This document shows positions 15,458 through 24,647 of a DNA stretch of 64,000 nucleotides, piece after piece. The stretch lies in NCBI GenBank assembly GCA_017480245.1, contig JAFVBA010000010.1:124001-188000 (forward strand). The letters are read 5' to 3'. Position numbers and translations under genes: made by a program. Within the stretch, counting starts at the first letter, position 1; every line of letters begins with the position of its first letter. This DNA is from Bacteroidales bacterium (lineage in GTDB: Bacteria; Bacteroidota; Bacteroidia; Bacteroidales; P3). The notes beneath the pieces are model-generated. The model did not search any database. It saw only the letters and a list, made by a program, of their open reading frames with translations, and had not been told where the DNA came from.

Positions 15458-16933
15458 ATGAGAGATAAGAGAGAATTGGTGGTTTATAACACTTTGAAAG
15501 GAAATAAAGAACTTTTCGTGCCGATTAGTGACAAACGCGTAGGAATGTACGTCTGCGGGCCGACAGTTTATGGCGAAGCGCACTTAGGTCATGCACGCAG
15601 CGCAATAACTTTTGACATTGTGTTCAGAGTTCTTCAGTTTTTGGGCTACAATGTTCGCTACGTGAGAAATTTTACTGACGTTGGACATTTAGTTGCTGAT
15701 GCCGACGACGGCGAAGACAAAGTTGAGAAAAAAGCACAGGCGGAAAATAAGGAACCGCAGGAGGTAGCACAATATTATGAGATGATGTACCTGAAAGCAA
15801 CGGATGCTTTGAACTGCTTACGGCCGAATATTATGCCGATAGCCTCGGGACATATCATAGAACAGATAGACGTTGTGAAAAAACTGCTGGACAAAGGACT
15901 TGCATACGTAAGCGAAGGCAGCGTATATTTTGACGTAGCCAAATACAACGAGACAGTTAAACCCTACGGCGTGCTTTCCCACAGAACATTGGAGGACACG
16001 ATGGAAAACAGCCGCGAGTTAGCCGGACAACAGGAGAAACGCAATCCGTACGACTTTGCATTATGGAAAAAAGCGCCGAAAGAACACATAATGAAGTGGG
16101 AATCTCCGTGGTCAATGGGCTTCCCTGGTTGGCATTTGGAATGCACGGCGATGGGAAGAAAATACTTGGGAGCCGAATTTGACATACACGGCGGCGGAAT
16201 GGATTTAGTTTTCCCGCACCACGATTGCGAGATAGCACAATCTGTCGGCGCTTTCGGGGACATGCCTGCCAAATACTGGCTGCACAATAACATGATTACC
16301 ATTGAGGGTAAGAAGATGGGCAAGAGTTACAACAACTTCATTACTTTAACTGAGATGTTCAACGGCTCACACCATCTGTTGAAACAAGCATACCATCCAA
16401 TGACGGTACGTTTCTTTATGTTGATGGCTCATTACCGCAGCACTCTGGATTTTTCCAATGACGCACTGATAGCAGCCGAGAAGGGATTGGCAAGATTGAC
16501 GGAGGCACAGGCAAAAATCCCGGCACTTAAGGAAAGCGGGGTGAGCAGTTTCAATGCAGAGCAGATAATTGAGGACGCATTGGCGGCAGTTTGCGATGAT
16601 TTCAATACACCTGTGATGATAGCCCATCTGTTTGAACTTTGCAAGCATATCAACAGCGTTTCGGACGGCAAAGCCACGATAACAAAGGCGGACAAAGAAT
16701 ATTTGCAGGAGTGGTTCGGCAAAATAATGCAGGACATTTTGGGATTAACTTCGGACAATAGCGCAGCAGACGAGAGCGTAACGGAAGGATTGATGGACTT
16801 GATAATGTCAATACGTGCCACAGCGAGAAGTAACAAAGACTACGCAACCTCCGACAGAATACGCGATGCCTTGAAATCCATCGGTATTGAGATTAAGGAC
16901 AGCAAAGAGGGCGCAACTTGGCGGCGCATTTAA
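15458..16933 (+). CDS. cysS: Cysteinyl-tRNA synthetase
   Basis: Class I synthetase charging tRNA-Cys. The 491 residues include the zinc-ligand and HIGH region (MYVCGPTVYGEAHLGHARSA), GWHLECTAMGRKYLG with further zinc ligands, HHDCEIAQS and the KMSKS loop as KKMGKSYNN. The C-terminal DALR/anticodon region follows. Length is normal. Codons in this gene are noticeably more GC-rich than in its neighbours, which fits either a highly expressed gene or regional variation. It is convergent with the HU-like gene, with a bidirectional hairpin between them. Confidence 0.97.
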   Translation: MRDKRELVVYNTLKGNKELFVPISDKRVGMYVCGPTVYGEAHLGHARSAITFDIVFRVLQFLGYNVRYVRNFTDVGHLVADADDGEDKVEKKAQAENKEPQEVAQYYEMMYLKATDALNCLRPNIMPIASGHIIEQIDVVKKLLDKGLAYVSEGSVYFDVAKYNETVKPYGVLSHRTLEDTMENSRELAGQQEKRNPYDFALWKKAPKEHIMKWESPWSMGFPGWHLECTAMGRKYLGAEFDIHGGGMDLVFPHHDCEIAQSVGAFGDMPAKYWLHNNMITIEGKKMGKSYNNFITLTEMFNGSHHLLKQAYHPMTVRFFMLMAHYRSTLDFSNDALIAAEKGLARLTEAQAKIPALKESGVSSFNAEQIIEDALAAVCDDFNTPVMIAHLFELCKHINSVSDGKATITKADKEYLQEWFGKIMQDILGLTSDNSAADESVTEGLMDLIMSIRATARSNKDYATSDRIRDALKSIGIEIKDSKEGATWRRI

Positions 16934-17012
16934 AAGAAATTCTTTATAGTTCGGCAAGCAGCTGTATCAATCGGAAAAGAAACTCCAACAGTAGAGTAGA
17001 AATTTCATTCAT

Positions 17013-17052
17013 TTAAGGATTTTAATGTAATAGAAGACATTAAAATCCTTAA
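17013..17052. terminator. Bidirectional hairpin between cysS and the HU-like gene
   Basis: A perfect 16-bp stem: TTAAGGATTTTAATGT at 17013-17028 pairs with 17037-17052 around an 8-base loop. It sits between convergent genes and overlaps the HU-like stop codon. The T-run is short, so efficiency is uncertain. Confidence 0.75.
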
Positions 17053-17477
17053 GTTTTGGAAATTTCCTCTTCTTTTACGAAATTAACCTTATTCAAATCG
17101 ACAAAATGCAATGGTTCTTCGTTGAGAGTTTGTAACAATTCACGGTCGGGACGAAACTTCACATTAACTTTCTTAATGTCGCGGAAGGTCAAATCTTCCT
17201 CATTTTCCTTAGAATCCACCGTCAGCGAAAGAGAAAATGTCCCGATATGGTCAAGTTTAACGCTTTGGCCGTTGCGCAGTAACTGCATAAGATTCCAACC
17301 TATCTGTTGAAGCGCCAACTCCGTTTCTCCGACCGCCAGAGTTGAACCTTTGTTAATACGCTTCGCCAATTCGCGCGTATAAACTTTCTCCTGCGGTAAC
17401 ATTCTGTAGAAAAACCGCTCTTGTTTCTTACCGTTGGCATTTATTCTCTGTTTAACTTTATAATAAGGTATAGGCAT
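17049..17477 (-). CDS. HU-HIG family DNA-binding protein
   Basis: A 142-residue protein of the Bacteroidota HU-like family (DNA-binding histone-like, HIGH/HIG domain). The N-terminal half (YYKVKQRINANGKKQERFFY, then TRELAKRINKGSTLAVGE) and the beta-arm region (HIGTFSLSLTV with KKVNVKFRPDRELL) match these proteins, which are longer than canonical HU (about 90 residues). The role is presumably nucleoid structuring. The C-terminal 20 residues are a short acidic-basic tail. It is a lone gene. Confidence 0.85.
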   Translation of the reverse strand: MPIPYYKVKQRINANGKKQERFFYRMLPQEKVYTRELAKRINKGSTLAVGETELALQQIGWNLMQLLRNGQSVKLDHIGTFSLSLTVDSKENEEDLTFRDIKKVNVKFRPDRELLQTLNEEPLHFVDLNKVNFVKEEEISKT

Positions 17478-17548
17478 AGCAAATTTATTTTTACATGTTT
17501 ATAATTCTATTTTACTCTTTCATTCTTCAACTTTACCATTTCCTCCAA

Positions 17549-17818
17549 AATTGCTGTCTTCTGCGGAAAAATCTGTACCGACATTGAAAGATTACGTACC
17601 AATATAGAACGCAAAGCCGACAATTTTATTATAAAAAACGGTTTTTTCAATTTGAAAAAACGGTTTTTTTGATGCAAATAAACGGGTTTTTTTAATCAAA
17701 AAAACGGGTTTTTAAATTAACTTTGTCGGCAAATAATTACGAATTGACGGCAAATAATTGAAAACCGTCGGCAAAAAATCCGTTCCCGACAACAAAAAAT
17801 CGGCGGGAATAAGAAATT
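17549..17818. repeat. Large palindromic array, 4-4-4 form
   Basis: Core: four palindromes of the form A6-7 CGG T6-7 centred at 17640, 17662, 17684 and 17706, exactly 22 nt apart. Right arm: 21-nt units starting AAAT or AAT at 17714, 17735, 17756, 17777 and 17798, most carrying CGGC. Left arm: 21-nt units at 17549, 17570, 17591 and 17612 carrying the inverted motif (ACCGAC, GCCGAC). The span 17549-17797 is symmetric about 17673, which is midway between the two central palindromes. It fills most of the 449-bp gap before the peptidase gene. Confidence 0.85.
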
Positions 17819-17862
17819 TTGTGATATAAGAAACTTTAAAATCCTTAAAAGAAAGAGCGTAA

Positions 17863-17894
17863 TTGTGTGTTATCGGGAAATTTTTGTAATTTTG
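17863..17894 (+). promoter_or_regulatory. Promoter of the M28 peptidase gene
   Basis: TTG at 17863-17865 and TAATTTTG at 17887-17894 with 21-base spacing. The start codon is at 17927. Confidence 0.6.
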
Positions 17895-17926
17895 CAACGT
17901 TGAAATATAAAATTCTTAAACGGGTG

Positions 17927-18919
17927 ATGAAAAACAAATGTTTGATAATTATGGCGGCTGCTTGTCTGTTGTTGGCGGCATGTAACAAAAACAAAACGGC
18001 GGCAGATGATTCCGCAATCGTTAATTACAATGAAGTAAAAACTCCGCTGTTTAACGCCGACAGTGCTTATCATTTCGTGAAAGTACAGTGTGATTTCGGT
18101 CCGCGTGTTCCCCAAAGTAAAGCGGCAGAAAATTGCGCACAGTGGCTTATTTCCTATCTCAAAAGCAAAGCAGATACGGTCTATGTGCAGGAATTTACCT
18201 CCGAATTGTGGAACGGCGAAAAGGTGAAAGGTAAGAATATTATTGCTTCGTTCAACATTGAGGCGACCGATAGAGTGCTTTTCGCTTCACATTGGGACTC
18301 GCGCTTGTGGGCTGATCACGACCCAAACCCCGACAATCACAAGAAACCTATCTCAGGTGCGAACGACGGGGCGAGCGGAGTGGGCGTCTTGTTGGAAGTA
18401 GCCCGTTTGATGAAAGATTGTAATACCCGACAGGGATTGGATATAGTCCTCTTTGACTTGGAAGACCAAGGAACGCCCGCTTGGGAGGAAGAAAAGAACG
18501 AAGAGCAGAACGACTGGTGCTTAGGCTCGCAATTCTGGGCGCAGAATCTACATATACCTTATTACCGTGCGAAATACGGCATTCTGTTGGATATGGTCGG
18601 TTACAAAGAGTTACGATTTACTAAGGAAATGCAATCTATGGGTTACGCTTCGTCAATAATGAACAATGTTTGGAACATTGCACGCGACCTTGGTTACGGC
18701 GATATTTTCACTGACGGCGGCTATAATTCCGTAATGGACGACCATATTTGGGTAAATCACTACGCTAATATTCCTACGATAGACATTGTTCAGAACAGTG
18801 TCGGCACTTCTTTTTTCCCGCATTGGCATACAACTCAGGACGATATCTCCTGTATTGACAAACACTCTTTGGAAGTGGTAGGTAAGGTTATTTTGGTAAG
18901 TTTCTTCGCCGCTGAATAA
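17927..18919 (+). CDS. M28 family zinc peptidase / glutaminyl-cyclase-like lipoprotein
   Basis: A 330-residue lipoprotein: MKNKCLIIMAAACLLLAACN has a lipobox (LLAAC) at residue 19. The mature part has the M28 zinc-peptidase or glutaminyl-cyclase fold, with metal ligands visible in ASHWDSR, GANDGASGV, DLEDQG and the C-terminal HWHTTQDD. In Bacteroidota such proteins are often secreted glutaminyl cyclases that form N-terminal pyroglutamate; an aminopeptidase role is the alternative. An upstream in-frame ATG at 17867 lies before the -7 box and would spoil the signal peptide, so 17927 is chosen. Confidence 0.85.
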   Translation: MKNKCLIIMAAACLLLAACNKNKTAADDSAIVNYNEVKTPLFNADSAYHFVKVQCDFGPRVPQSKAAENCAQWLISYLKSKADTVYVQEFTSELWNGEKVKGKNIIASFNIEATDRVLFASHWDSRLWADHDPNPDNHKKPISGANDGASGVGVLLEVARLMKDCNTRQGLDIVLFDLEDQGTPAWEEEKNEEQNDWCLGSQFWAQNLHIPYYRAKYGILLDMVGYKELRFTKEMQSMGYASSIMNNVWNIARDLGYGDIFTDGGYNSVMDDHIWVNHYANIPTIDIVQNSVGTSFFPHWHTTQDDISCIDKHSLEVVGKVILVSFFAAE

Positions 18920-18976
18920 CTAAGTGCTACAACTGAATAACGAATCGGCAGGACTGAATAATAAAAGTGTAGGGGT

Positions 18977-19396
18977 ATGAAAAAATATTGGTGCATATTG
19001 TTACTTATAGTCGGCTTTACGGCGTGTAAGGATGACTTTGACGAGTGGGGGTACGTCAATTTTTACATAGAACCCGACACTACCGAATATTATAACTTGA
19101 ACGAAGGGACGCGCTGTTGGGAATACTTTGAAGGAGGTAACCGCGGAGTTATAATCTTCCGCAACTCACATTACGAATTCATGGCTTACGAGCGCTCATG
19201 CGTGGTAAAAAATTGCAAAGGACGGCTTGAGGTGGAAGAAGATAACAATGTAATTATAAGATGTCAGAAGTGCGGTAACGAATGGTTGGGATTTGACGGC
19301 TCGCCGCTTTCCTCTTCTTCCGCTACGAGAATGTTATACTCCTATTGTGCTTACTATGACGGCTGGCGGCTTTACGTTAGAAATTGCAACAATTAA
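18977..19396 (+). CDS. Small lipoprotein, Rieske-like with a four-cysteine site
   Basis: A 139-residue lipoprotein with signal peptide and lipobox GFTAC (Cys17). The body resembles Bacteroidota lipoproteins with a Rieske-type fold: EFMAYERSC, then KNCKGRLEV, RCQKCGNEWLGFDGSP, then a closing YDGWRLYV. A Rieske site uses CxH and CxxH. Here the candidates are Cys75, Cys80, Cys96 and Cys99 with no histidine at the second and fourth positions, which would suit a zinc-ribbon or rubredoxin-like site. Function is unknown. It sits between the peptidase and lpxK and ends just before the lpxK start. Confidence 0.6.
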   Translation: MKKYWCILLLIVGFTACKDDFDEWGYVNFYIEPDTTEYYNLNEGTRCWEYFEGGNRGVIIFRNSHYEFMAYERSCVVKNCKGRLEVEEDNNVIIRCQKCGNEWLGFDGSPLSSSSATRMLYSYCAYYDGWRLYVRNCNN

Positions 19397-19398
19397 AT

Positions 19399-20352
19399 AT
19401 GTATTTCCTTATCACGCTTATACGGAACCTTTTGTTTGATTTGAATATCCTGCGCTCAAGGACTTATGATGAGGTGTGTGTCGTTTGTGTGGGAAACATA
19501 AGAGTCGGCGGCACGGGCAAAACGCCTATGACTGAATATCTCATCTCCTCGTTGAAAGAAGAGTTTGAATTGGTTGTCATATCGTTGGGATATAAGCGCA
19601 AAACGAAAGGACTCAAAGAAGTACAGGTAAGCGATGATGCCTCTGCGGTTGGCGATGAACCGCTCCAGATGAAGAAGAAATTTCCCGATGTGCATTTCTT
19701 CGTCAATAAAGACCGCAACTTCGCAATAGATTATATAAGAAAAAATCTTCCGCAGGTAAGGCTTATCCTTCTGGACGATGCTTTCCAATACCGCAGGACT
19801 GCACCCAATGTTACGGTGTTACTTACCGAGTACAACCGTCCGTATTTTAAAGACAAAGTGATACCTTACGGGCGTTTGAGGGAAGGGCAAAAATCGGCAG
19901 AAAGAGCGGATTTTATCGTAGTTACCAAATGTCCTGACAACCTGTCGGCAGATGATAAGCAGAGGTTTTGCTCTCAGTTGCGTTTGCTAAGCAATCAAAG
20001 GGTGTTCTTCTCCAAAATATGTTATGATGAAAGCACTCTTCCCATGGATTGCAGCAAATTACTCTTTGTTGCAGGCATTGACAATCCGCAACCCGCAGTT
20101 GAATTTCTGAGGAGTAAGGGATTTGATACGGAACTTAAGAAATATCCCGACCATCATACCTATACTTTGAAAGATTACGAAGAAATAAAACGTCTTGCGG
20201 GCAATGAGCGGCGGATAATCACAACGGAAAAGGATGCAGTAAGGTTGGAAGGCTCGGGGCTTACGTTCTGCGTTTTGAAGATAAGAAATGAAACAGATAA
20301 TAACTTTTTAAACATTCTTAAAGATGAGTTACGAAGACATATCGGAAGCTAA
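19399..20352 (+). CDS. lpxK: Tetraacyldisaccharide 4'-kinase
   Basis: Adds the 4'-phosphate to the lipid A disaccharide precursor at the inner-membrane face. The P-loop is VGNIRVGGTGKTP, followed by GYKRKTKG, the LLDDAFQYRR motif and the C-terminal PDHHTYTLKDYE motif typical of LpxK. At 317 residues it is somewhat short: the usual N-terminal membrane anchor is reduced to MYFLITLIRNLLFD. The ATG at 19399 is preferred over a TTG 15 bases upstream that would overlap the previous gene. The 3' end overlaps the phosphorylase gene by 29 bases. Confidence 0.94.
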   Translation: MYFLITLIRNLLFDLNILRSRTYDEVCVVCVGNIRVGGTGKTPMTEYLISSLKEEFELVVISLGYKRKTKGLKEVQVSDDASAVGDEPLQMKKKFPDVHFFVNKDRNFAIDYIRKNLPQVRLILLDDAFQYRRTAPNVTVLLTEYNRPYFKDKVIPYGRLREGQKSAERADFIVVTKCPDNLSADDKQRFCSQLRLLSNQRVFFSKICYDESTLPMDCSKLLFVAGIDNPQPAVEFLRSKGFDTELKKYPDHHTYTLKDYEEIKRLAGNERRIITTEKDAVRLEGSGLTFCVLKIRNETDNNFLNILKDELRRHIGS

Positions 20353-21148
20353 AAATTACATAATGTCAAGAATTAACGGCGTACCGACAGTTGCCGTTGT
20401 CTTGGGAAGCGGACTTTCTCCTTTGGCGGAAGAAATAGAAAATCCGGTGGTAATTCCTTATAAAGACATTCCGCACTTTCCTGTCTCAACGGTAAAAGGT
20501 CATGCAGGAAATCTTATTTACGGCTCGCTGAACGGGGCAAATGTTTTGTGTATGCAAGGACGTTTCCATTATTATGAAGGTTATACGATACAGCAGGTAA
20601 CATTTCCCGAAAGAGTGTTTGCACTGTTGGGTATCAAGACACTGATTGTTACCAATGCGGCAGGAGGAGTTAATAAAAACTTCAACTGCGGTGACATTAT
20701 GTTAATCACCGACCATATAAACTTCATGCCTAATCCTCTTATAGGAACCAATGACGAACGTTTCGGCGAAAGATTTCCGTCAATGAACGAGGCTTACAGC
20801 AAAGAACTGAGAGCTGTTGCCTTGAATGCCGCCTCTGAGTTGGGAATAAGTTTGCAACAAGGGGTGTATGCTGCGGGTACAGGGCCGAGTTTTGAGACTC
20901 CGGCGGAATATATGATGTACCGCACGCTCGGTTGTTCGGCAGTGGGTATGAGTACGGTACCTGAGGTTATCGTGGCGGTACATTCGGGTATGGATGTGTT
21001 GGGATTGAGTGTTATAAGCAATGTTTTCAATGAACAGAGCAATGAACAGCAGACCCATACGGAAGTGTTGGACAACGTCAATGCTGCAGCCAAGAAGATG
21101 GTGTCATTGGTTAAGAACGTAATAGGAGCGTTAAGCAACAAGAAGTAA
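20324..21148 (+). CDS. Purine nucleoside phosphorylase
   Basis: Phosphorolysis of purine nucleosides to the free base and ribose 1-phosphate. The 274 residues match the trimeric PNP/MTAP family: phosphate loop VVLGSGLSPLAEE, the HFPVSTVKGHAGNL segment, MQGRFHYYEGY, TNAAGGVN and the base-binding TGPSFETPAEYMMYRTLG with VGMSTVPEV. The VGMSTVPE and N (VISNVFNE) residues indicate the guanosine/inosine type. It starts inside the end of lpxK (29-bp overlap), so translation is probably coupled. Confidence 0.94.
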   Translation: MSYEDISEAKNYIMSRINGVPTVAVVLGSGLSPLAEEIENPVVIPYKDIPHFPVSTVKGHAGNLIYGSLNGANVLCMQGRFHYYEGYTIQQVTFPERVFALLGIKTLIVTNAAGGVNKNFNCGDIMLITDHINFMPNPLIGTNDERFGERFPSMNEAYSKELRAVALNAASELGISLQQGVYAAGTGPSFETPAEYMMYRTLGCSAVGMSTVPEVIVAVHSGMDVLGLSVISNVFNEQSNEQQTHTEVLDNVNAAAKKMVSLVKNVIGALSNKK

Positions 21149-21178
21149 GGCCTCAGTGTTTAAAATCTAAGAGTTGTT

Positions 21179-22333
21179 ATGCAGAATAAAAAGAATATTG
21201 CAGTATTGGGTTCTACGGGTTCCATAGGGACACAGACTCTTGACGTGATTCGTTTGCATAAGGATTTGTTTCAAGCGGAAATTCTCACTGCGGGAGCAAA
21301 TGCCGACTTGTTGATACGTCAGGCTAAAGAGTTTAAACCTAACGCCGTCGTGATTGCAGACGAGAGCAAGTACAAGTATGTTTGCGATGCCCTGAAAGAT
21401 GAAGATATTAAAGTATTTGCGGGAGATAAGGCGTTGGAGGAAGTTGTGGCTTTCAAGAGTGTGGATATTGTCTTGACGGCTCTTGTAGGTTTTGCAGGAT
21501 TAAAACCTACCGTTGCGGCAATAAAAGCACACAAACCCATAGCGTTGGCAAATAAAGAAACGATGGTAGTTGCTGGCGAGTTGATAACACGTCTTGCCGC
21601 CGAAAACAATGTTCCCATTCTTCCCGTGGATAGCGAGCATTCGGCGATATTTCAATGTATTCAGGGCGAGTGGGACAATACAGTCAAAAACATACTTCTC
21701 ACGGCTTCGGGAGGTGCATTCCGCGGCAAGAAGAGAGAAGATTTGGAAAAGATTACACCTCAGGATGCGCTGAAGAATCCTAACTGGACTATGGGGGCGA
21801 AAGTTACCATTGACAGTGCTACTCTTATGAACAAAGGGTTGGAAGTTATTGAAGCCAAGTGGCTGTTCGGTGTTGATACATCACGGATTACCGCCGTAGT
21901 GCATCCTCAGAGTATCATACATTCAATGGTGGAGTTTGAAGACGGTAGCATCAAGGCTCAGTTATCACGCCCCGATATGCGTTTGCCGATAATGTATGCT
22001 CTGTCGTATCCTCACAGACTGCCCACGCCGTCATTTGCGATGAATGTGTTTGATTTGACCGCCCTGACGTTTGAAAAACCCGACACAGAGACATTTCCTT
22101 GTCTTCTCTTGGCTTACGATGCGGCGCAAAAGGGCGGCAATATGCCGTGTATTATGAACGCTGCCAACGAGATTGCCGTGGCTGCATTCCTTAAAGGCAG
22201 GATTCCGTTCTTGAAGATAAGCGATATTATTGCAGATGCCATGGCTGCTTTCCCTCTTGTCAAGAACTGCACCCTTGACACCTACATCCAAACTGACAAA
22301 GAAGTAAAACAAAAACTGAAAGCTATGTATTAA
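21179..22333 (+). CDS. dxr: 1-deoxy-D-xylulose 5-phosphate reductoisomerase
   Basis: Second step of the MEP isoprenoid pathway, NADPH-dependent. The 384 residues show the N-terminal nucleotide-binding loop (LGSTGSIGTQTLDVI), the ALANKETMVVAGE and LPVDSEHSAIFQ catalytic region, the LTASGGAFRG flexible-loop region and the MNKGLEVIEAKWLF metal site. Length is standard. It is downstream of the phosphorylase gene and upstream of rseP, an order common in Bacteroidota. Confidence 0.97.
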   Translation: MQNKKNIAVLGSTGSIGTQTLDVIRLHKDLFQAEILTAGANADLLIRQAKEFKPNAVVIADESKYKYVCDALKDEDIKVFAGDKALEEVVAFKSVDIVLTALVGFAGLKPTVAAIKAHKPIALANKETMVVAGELITRLAAENNVPILPVDSEHSAIFQCIQGEWDNTVKNILLTASGGAFRGKKREDLEKITPQDALKNPNWTMGAKVTIDSATLMNKGLEVIEAKWLFGVDTSRITAVVHPQSIIHSMVEFEDGSIKAQLSRPDMRLPIMYALSYPHRLPTPSFAMNVFDLTALTFEKPDTETFPCLLLAYDAAQKGGNMPCIMNAANEIAVAAFLKGRIPFLKISDIIADAMAAFPLVKNCTLDTYIQTDKEVKQKLKAMY

Positions 22334-22345
22334 AGAATTTATTTG

Positions 22346-22353
22346 TATCTTTG
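22346..22353 (+). promoter_or_regulatory. -7 element upstream of rseP
   Basis: TATCTTTG followed by GCA, 44 bases before the start codon; it suggests rseP has its own promoter as well as possible read-through from dxr. Confidence 0.5.
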
Positions 22354-22396
22354 CAAATTCAAATTCAGTAACTAACAAATTAAAATATTACAACAA

Positions 22397-23779
22397 ATGA
22401 AATTATTGGCACTTATGCTCAGTCTGTCGTTTCTTGTGTTGATTCACGAGGGAGGACATTTCTTTTTCGCAAGACTGTTTAAAACCCGTGTGGAGAAATT
22501 CTATCTTTTCTTCAATCCTTGGTTTTCCATATTGAGAGCAAAAAAGTTTGAAGGCAAATGGCATTTTTCTTTTTTCTCAAGTCAATCTCCCGAAGAGTTT
22601 GCAAAATATCCTGACAACACGGAATGGGGTATCGGATGGTTACCTTTCGGCGGCTATTGTTCAATTGCTGGTATGATAGACGAAAACAATACTGACGGAA
22701 GCAAACTTGCCAGTGAAGAACAACCATGGGAATACCGCAGCAAGAAAGCATGGCAAAGACTTTTGATTATTTCGGGCGGTGTGTTGGTAAATTTCATCGG
22801 TGCGTTGGTAATTTATTCGGCTATTATGTTTCATTGGGGAACGGATACATTACCTTTGAAAAACGTTCCGTATGGATATGATTACAATGCAACTGCACAG
22901 AAATACGGATTGCAAAACGGAGACTATATTCTTGCAATTGACGGCAAGGATATGTATGAAATGAAAGATGTTGTCAATGAATTGTTGCTTAACGGCGGAA
23001 CTAATGTAAAGGTTTTGCGGGGAAATGACACTGCTATGGTTAAACTGTCTGACAGTTTTGCTAAAGAAATGATCGGGGCGGGAGAAAAACAGTTTGCCGT
23101 GCCGAGATTTCCTTTCGTTATCGGAGGATTTGCCGACAATTCGTTAGGAGAAAAAGCCGGATTGAAAGTTGGGGACAGTTTGGTTGCAATTAACTCTCAG
23201 CCAACGGCATCTTTCTTTGAGTTTAAGGCAAAACTTGCCCGTTATGTCAATGCTCCTGTTGTTATATCCTATTACCGTAATAATGTTTTGGATTCTGTAA
23301 AGATTAAGTTGGGACAGGATGGTATGATAGGCGCAGCTCCTAAAGATTTTTTGTCAGATGTCAAATATGACCACCATTCTTACGGATTTTTAGAGTCCAT
23401 TCCTAAAGGTATTTCCTACGGAGTTGAAACTTTAGTGTCGTATGTAAAACAATTTAAGTTGGTCTTCTCAAAGGAAGGTGCCTCTCAATTGGGCGGATTC
23501 GGGACAATAGGAAGTTTATTCCCTGAGACATGGGATTGGTTGCGCTTTTGGACAATGACGGCATTCCTTTCAATAATTTTAGCATTCATGAACATATTGC
23601 CGATACCTGCTTTGGACGGCGGACATATAGTTTTCACGCTGTGGGAAATGATAACGGGAAGAAAACCGAGCGACAAATTCTTGGAAAGAGCGCAAATGGT
23701 GGGAATGATTCTCTTATTCGCACTTCTAATCTACGCCAACGGAATGGATATAGTGCGTTGGTTAGGCGGAAAGTTCTGA
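22397..23779 (+). CDS. rseP: Site-2 intramembrane zinc protease RseP
   Basis: Intramembrane protease that cuts membrane-bound regulators such as anti-sigma factors. The 460 residues have the first-helix zinc motif HEGGH in LIHEGGHFFFARLF, two PDZ domains (about 150-220 and 235-300, including GEKAGLKVGDSLVAINSQP) and the C-terminal MNILPIPALDGGH motif carrying the third ligand. Length fits the Bacteroidota form. A hairpin terminator follows. Confidence 0.96.
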   Translation: MKLLALMLSLSFLVLIHEGGHFFFARLFKTRVEKFYLFFNPWFSILRAKKFEGKWHFSFFSSQSPEEFAKYPDNTEWGIGWLPFGGYCSIAGMIDENNTDGSKLASEEQPWEYRSKKAWQRLLIISGGVLVNFIGALVIYSAIMFHWGTDTLPLKNVPYGYDYNATAQKYGLQNGDYILAIDGKDMYEMKDVVNELLLNGGTNVKVLRGNDTAMVKLSDSFAKEMIGAGEKQFAVPRFPFVIGGFADNSLGEKAGLKVGDSLVAINSQPTASFFEFKAKLARYVNAPVVISYYRNNVLDSVKIKLGQDGMIGAAPKDFLSDVKYDHHSYGFLESIPKGISYGVETLVSYVKQFKLVFSKEGASQLGGFGTIGSLFPETWDWLRFWTMTAFLSIILAFMNILPIPALDGGHIVFTLWEMITGRKPSDKFLERAQMVGMILLFALLIYANGMDIVRWLGGKF

Positions 23780-23805
23780 TAAAAAAGTTAGTAATACATA
23801 ATATG

Positions 23806-23849
23806 AAAATAACCACGCATAATAATTTACTAAAGTGCGCGGTTATTTT
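23806..23849. terminator. Hairpin between rseP and the convergent unknown gene
   Basis: AAAATAACCACGC at 23806-23818 pairs with GCGCGGTTATTTT at 23837-23849 with one mismatch; AT-rich flanks allow use in both directions. Confidence 0.65.
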
Positions 23850-23887
23850 ATTAATCTGTGTTATTAATTTAACTGGAAGTGATGATG

Positions 23888-24421
23888 TTAAATTAACTTC
23901 AATATTGCTGTTTCGTTAATCTTCACTTCAGGAGATAAAACATATTGAAGATTAGGTTTGATTACATATTCAAACTTTCCGTCAGTGAAGAAAAATATTG
24001 AAACCAGAAAATAAGCCGAAATAATGTTGTCATTACCGCTTGTATTCTTTAAAGGACGGTAAGTAAAACTAATAAACTCCTGTAAATCTTCGAATTTATA
24101 TTCCTGTTTATTCAAAAACTGAGGCAAAGCAGTAGCTTCAAATGCAATAAAATTCAATAGCAATGAATTGGCTTTCATTTCTTCTTGACTGCTTTTAGTC
24201 GCAATTGTCGGGAATAATTTTTTTATACTATTGTTTTCGGTTAAAGCAATTCGCAAATCCACAAACTCTTTATCTTCTGCCTTAATATCTTTGTAACCTT
24301 CAAACTCTTTGTCAAAAACTGTCATCGCAAGAGTTTTTAAATCATCATCAATCTTTTGTTTGGCGAAAAAAGATGCAAACTTCTTGATTAAAGCCGTAGT
24401 TTTTCTCGTATAATTATCCAT
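23888..24421 (-). CDS. Hypothetical protein, 177 aa
   Basis: Not recognised. The 177 residues have no signal peptide and no clear membrane helix. The N-terminal half is Lys-rich and predicted helical (KKFASFFAKQKIDDDLKTLA); the C-terminal half is more hydrophobic (SAYFLVSIFFFTDGKFEYVI). It is convergent with rseP. A -7-like element (CAAATATA, reading TATATTTG on the minus strand) lies at 24438-24445, just upstream, which supports a real gene. It could be a cytoplasmic structural or regulatory protein; nothing more can be said. Confidence 0.6.
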   Translation of the reverse strand: MDNYTRKTTALIKKFASFFAKQKIDDDLKTLAMTVFDKEFEGYKDIKAEDKEFVDLRIALTENNSIKKLFPTIATKSSQEEMKANSLLLNFIAFEATALPQFLNKQEYKFEDLQEFISFTYRPLKNTSGNDNIISAYFLVSIFFFTDGKFEYVIKPNLQYVLSPEVKINETAILKLI

Positions 24422-24647
24422 AAATTCAAAATTTTTGCAAATATAATATAAATTTTGATTTTGTAATCATTAAGAAACAAATAAATTTCCTAAACCTAAA
24501 AATACAATCTGCAATTTCCCGAGAACAAAATACCATTGCAACTCAAATAGACGGTACTGCACAAAACTACGGTATAAATACATAAAACAAAATTGCTGCG
24601 AGCAGCATTGGCGATATAGAATTATTGACTACTTATTTTACAGTACT

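Noticed and set aside
15957-16847. Several long minus-strand frames inside cysS
   Set aside because: They come from the GC-richer codon use of cysS; no domain or start signal is seen.
23530-23919. Plus-strand frame overlapping the end of rseP
   Set aside because: It is a shadow of rseP in another frame and runs across the terminator hairpin.
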